A stretch of DNA of 60,705 nt from an uncultured Prevotella sp. (GTDB lineage Bacteria > Bacteroidota > Bacteroidia > Bacteroidales > Bacteroidaceae). Under the pieces are notes generated by a model. That model was not told the origin of the DNA. It was given only the letters and a program-made list of their open reading frames with translations, and did no database searches. How positions within the stretch are numbered: the stretch's first letter is position 1; each line of letters opens with the position of its first letter. The DNA is taken from assembly GCA_900316295.1 (NCBI GenBank), contig ONCJ01000010.1, forward strand, positions 1 to 60,705. The letters run 5' to 3'. Of this stretch, positions 60,238 to 60,705 are shown piece after piece. Position numbers and translations under genes: made by a program.

Positions 60238-60705
60238 ATGGGATATTCAAGAAAAGAAGAAATCGCAAAGCTGAGGCGGGAACGCAAAGAAGCCAAAGCT
60301 GCCAAGAAACGCAAGGAGAACATTCGCGAAAAACTCGTGCGTTTCCTCATAGTCTGTGAAGGTACGAAGACAGAGCCGCACTACTTCGAGGCTCTTATAA
60401 ATAATTACATCTCAGCCGTTCGCGAGGTGACGATTGAGGGCGAAGGCAGGGCTACGGTAGCTTTAGTTGACAGAACACAGGAAATCAAGACAGAACTGGA
60501 GCGTAAAAATGCCATGTCTTTTGATCGTGTGTGGGTCGTCTTTGACAAGGATGACTTCGACGATTTCAACGATGCCATCAAAAAAGCCCACAAGTTGGGC
60601 TTCCAAAGTGCATGGACGAATGAAGCATTCGAACTATGGTACTACTTACACTTTGAGTATCTTGATACAGGTATTGGCCGCGCAGATTACATAAAAAAGC
60701 TGGAA
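60238..60705 (+). CDS. RloB/AbiLii-like protein, cut by window end
   Basis: 156 codons are present. A basic coiled N-terminus (EEIAKLRRERKEAKAAKKRK) precedes the RloB core LVRFLIVCEGTKTEPHYFEAL, VWVVFDKDDFDDFNDAI and NEAFELWYYLHFE. The Glu and Asp-x-Asp pattern is Toprim-like, as proposed for RloB/OLD-partner nucleases. The frame is still open at the right edge. It starts 9 bp after the ATPase gene. Confidence 0.88.
   Translation, partial: MGYSRKEEIAKLRRERKEAKAAKKRKENIREKLVRFLIVCEGTKTEPHYFEALINNYISAVREVTIEGEGRATVALVDRTQEIKTELERKNAMSFDRVWVVFDKDDFDDFNDAIKKAHKLGFQSAWTNEAFELWYYLHFEYLDTGIGRADYIKKLE

Overview
The window looks like a chromosomal segment of a Prevotella/Segatella-type member of the Bacteroidota. 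Direct signs are -7 boxes of the form TAnnTTTG (often TACCTTTGCA), several with a TTTG -33 box 19-21 bp upstream; a MurF-alanine racemase fusion; the fucokinase/GDP-fucose pyrophosphorylase fusion Fkp; an ftsX-DUF3098-uppP-truB-queA-folK run; a DUF1599 / DoxX-thioredoxin / tpiA / SPOR / folE run; an HU-like protein of Bacteroidota type; and secreted proteins ending in a GxYxxNGKKVxxK sorting-like tail. Most of the window is core chromosome. I found no rRNA, tRNA, CRISPR array, insertion sequence or phage genes.

Layout. 1-2.6 kb is an untidy accessory stretch: a gene end, a small secreted protein, a GA microsatellite, a DUF4160/DUF2442 pair, repeats and a decayed PepSY-like gene. 2.6-6.6 kb (minus) is a hexuronate operon: orphan GatC-like PTS permease, KduI with a signal peptide, ExuT-like transporter, with a palindromic operator candidate at its promoter. 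6.6-16.7 kb (minus) is yfhO-fucP-fkp-GSCFA-murF/alr, combining fucose salvage to GDP-fucose with cell-wall synthesis. 17-18.2 kb (plus) is mtnN-luxS (methyl cycle, AI-2). 18.5-26.3 kb (plus) is a 2529-residue surface protein and a 76-residue partner. Then typA and rpsO diverge; 28.8-33.3 kb (minus) is the ftsX operon; 33.5 kb is a radical SAM gene; 34.3-41.1 kb (minus) is an RND pump operon ending in lpxA; 41.2 kb is a CCA-adding-type enzyme; 42.7-50.9 kb (plus) is DUF1599, DoxX-thioredoxin, tpiA, SPOR, folE, xthA and carB; 51.3 kb is the HU-like gene behind an AT-rich iteron array; 51.9-57 kb holds GH36 alpha-galactosidase, a PafA-like phosphatase and a patatin-like protein; 57-58.4 kb has two unknown genes and a truncated HigA-type antitoxin; the right edge holds a RloA/RloB (AbiL-like) defence pair, cut by the window end.

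The most unusual property is not a gene. Many intergenic gaps are filled by short degenerate tandem arrays of period 7 (also 8, 9, 14-15 and 22), with different unit sequences but recurring geometry. Five promoters (mtnN, typA, rpsO, the cca-type gene, and the gene at 57017-57445) have exactly four heptamer units starting 5-10 bp upstream of the -7 box. Other arrays form whole operon gaps, supply start or stop codons (fkp/GSCFA), or sit in frame inside genes (fkp twice, folK, the DUF3098 tail). Together with the 22-bp palindromic iterons before the HU-like gene, this is the best candidate here for an undescribed sequence system. No database search was possible, so all family names rest on recognised motifs and layout.
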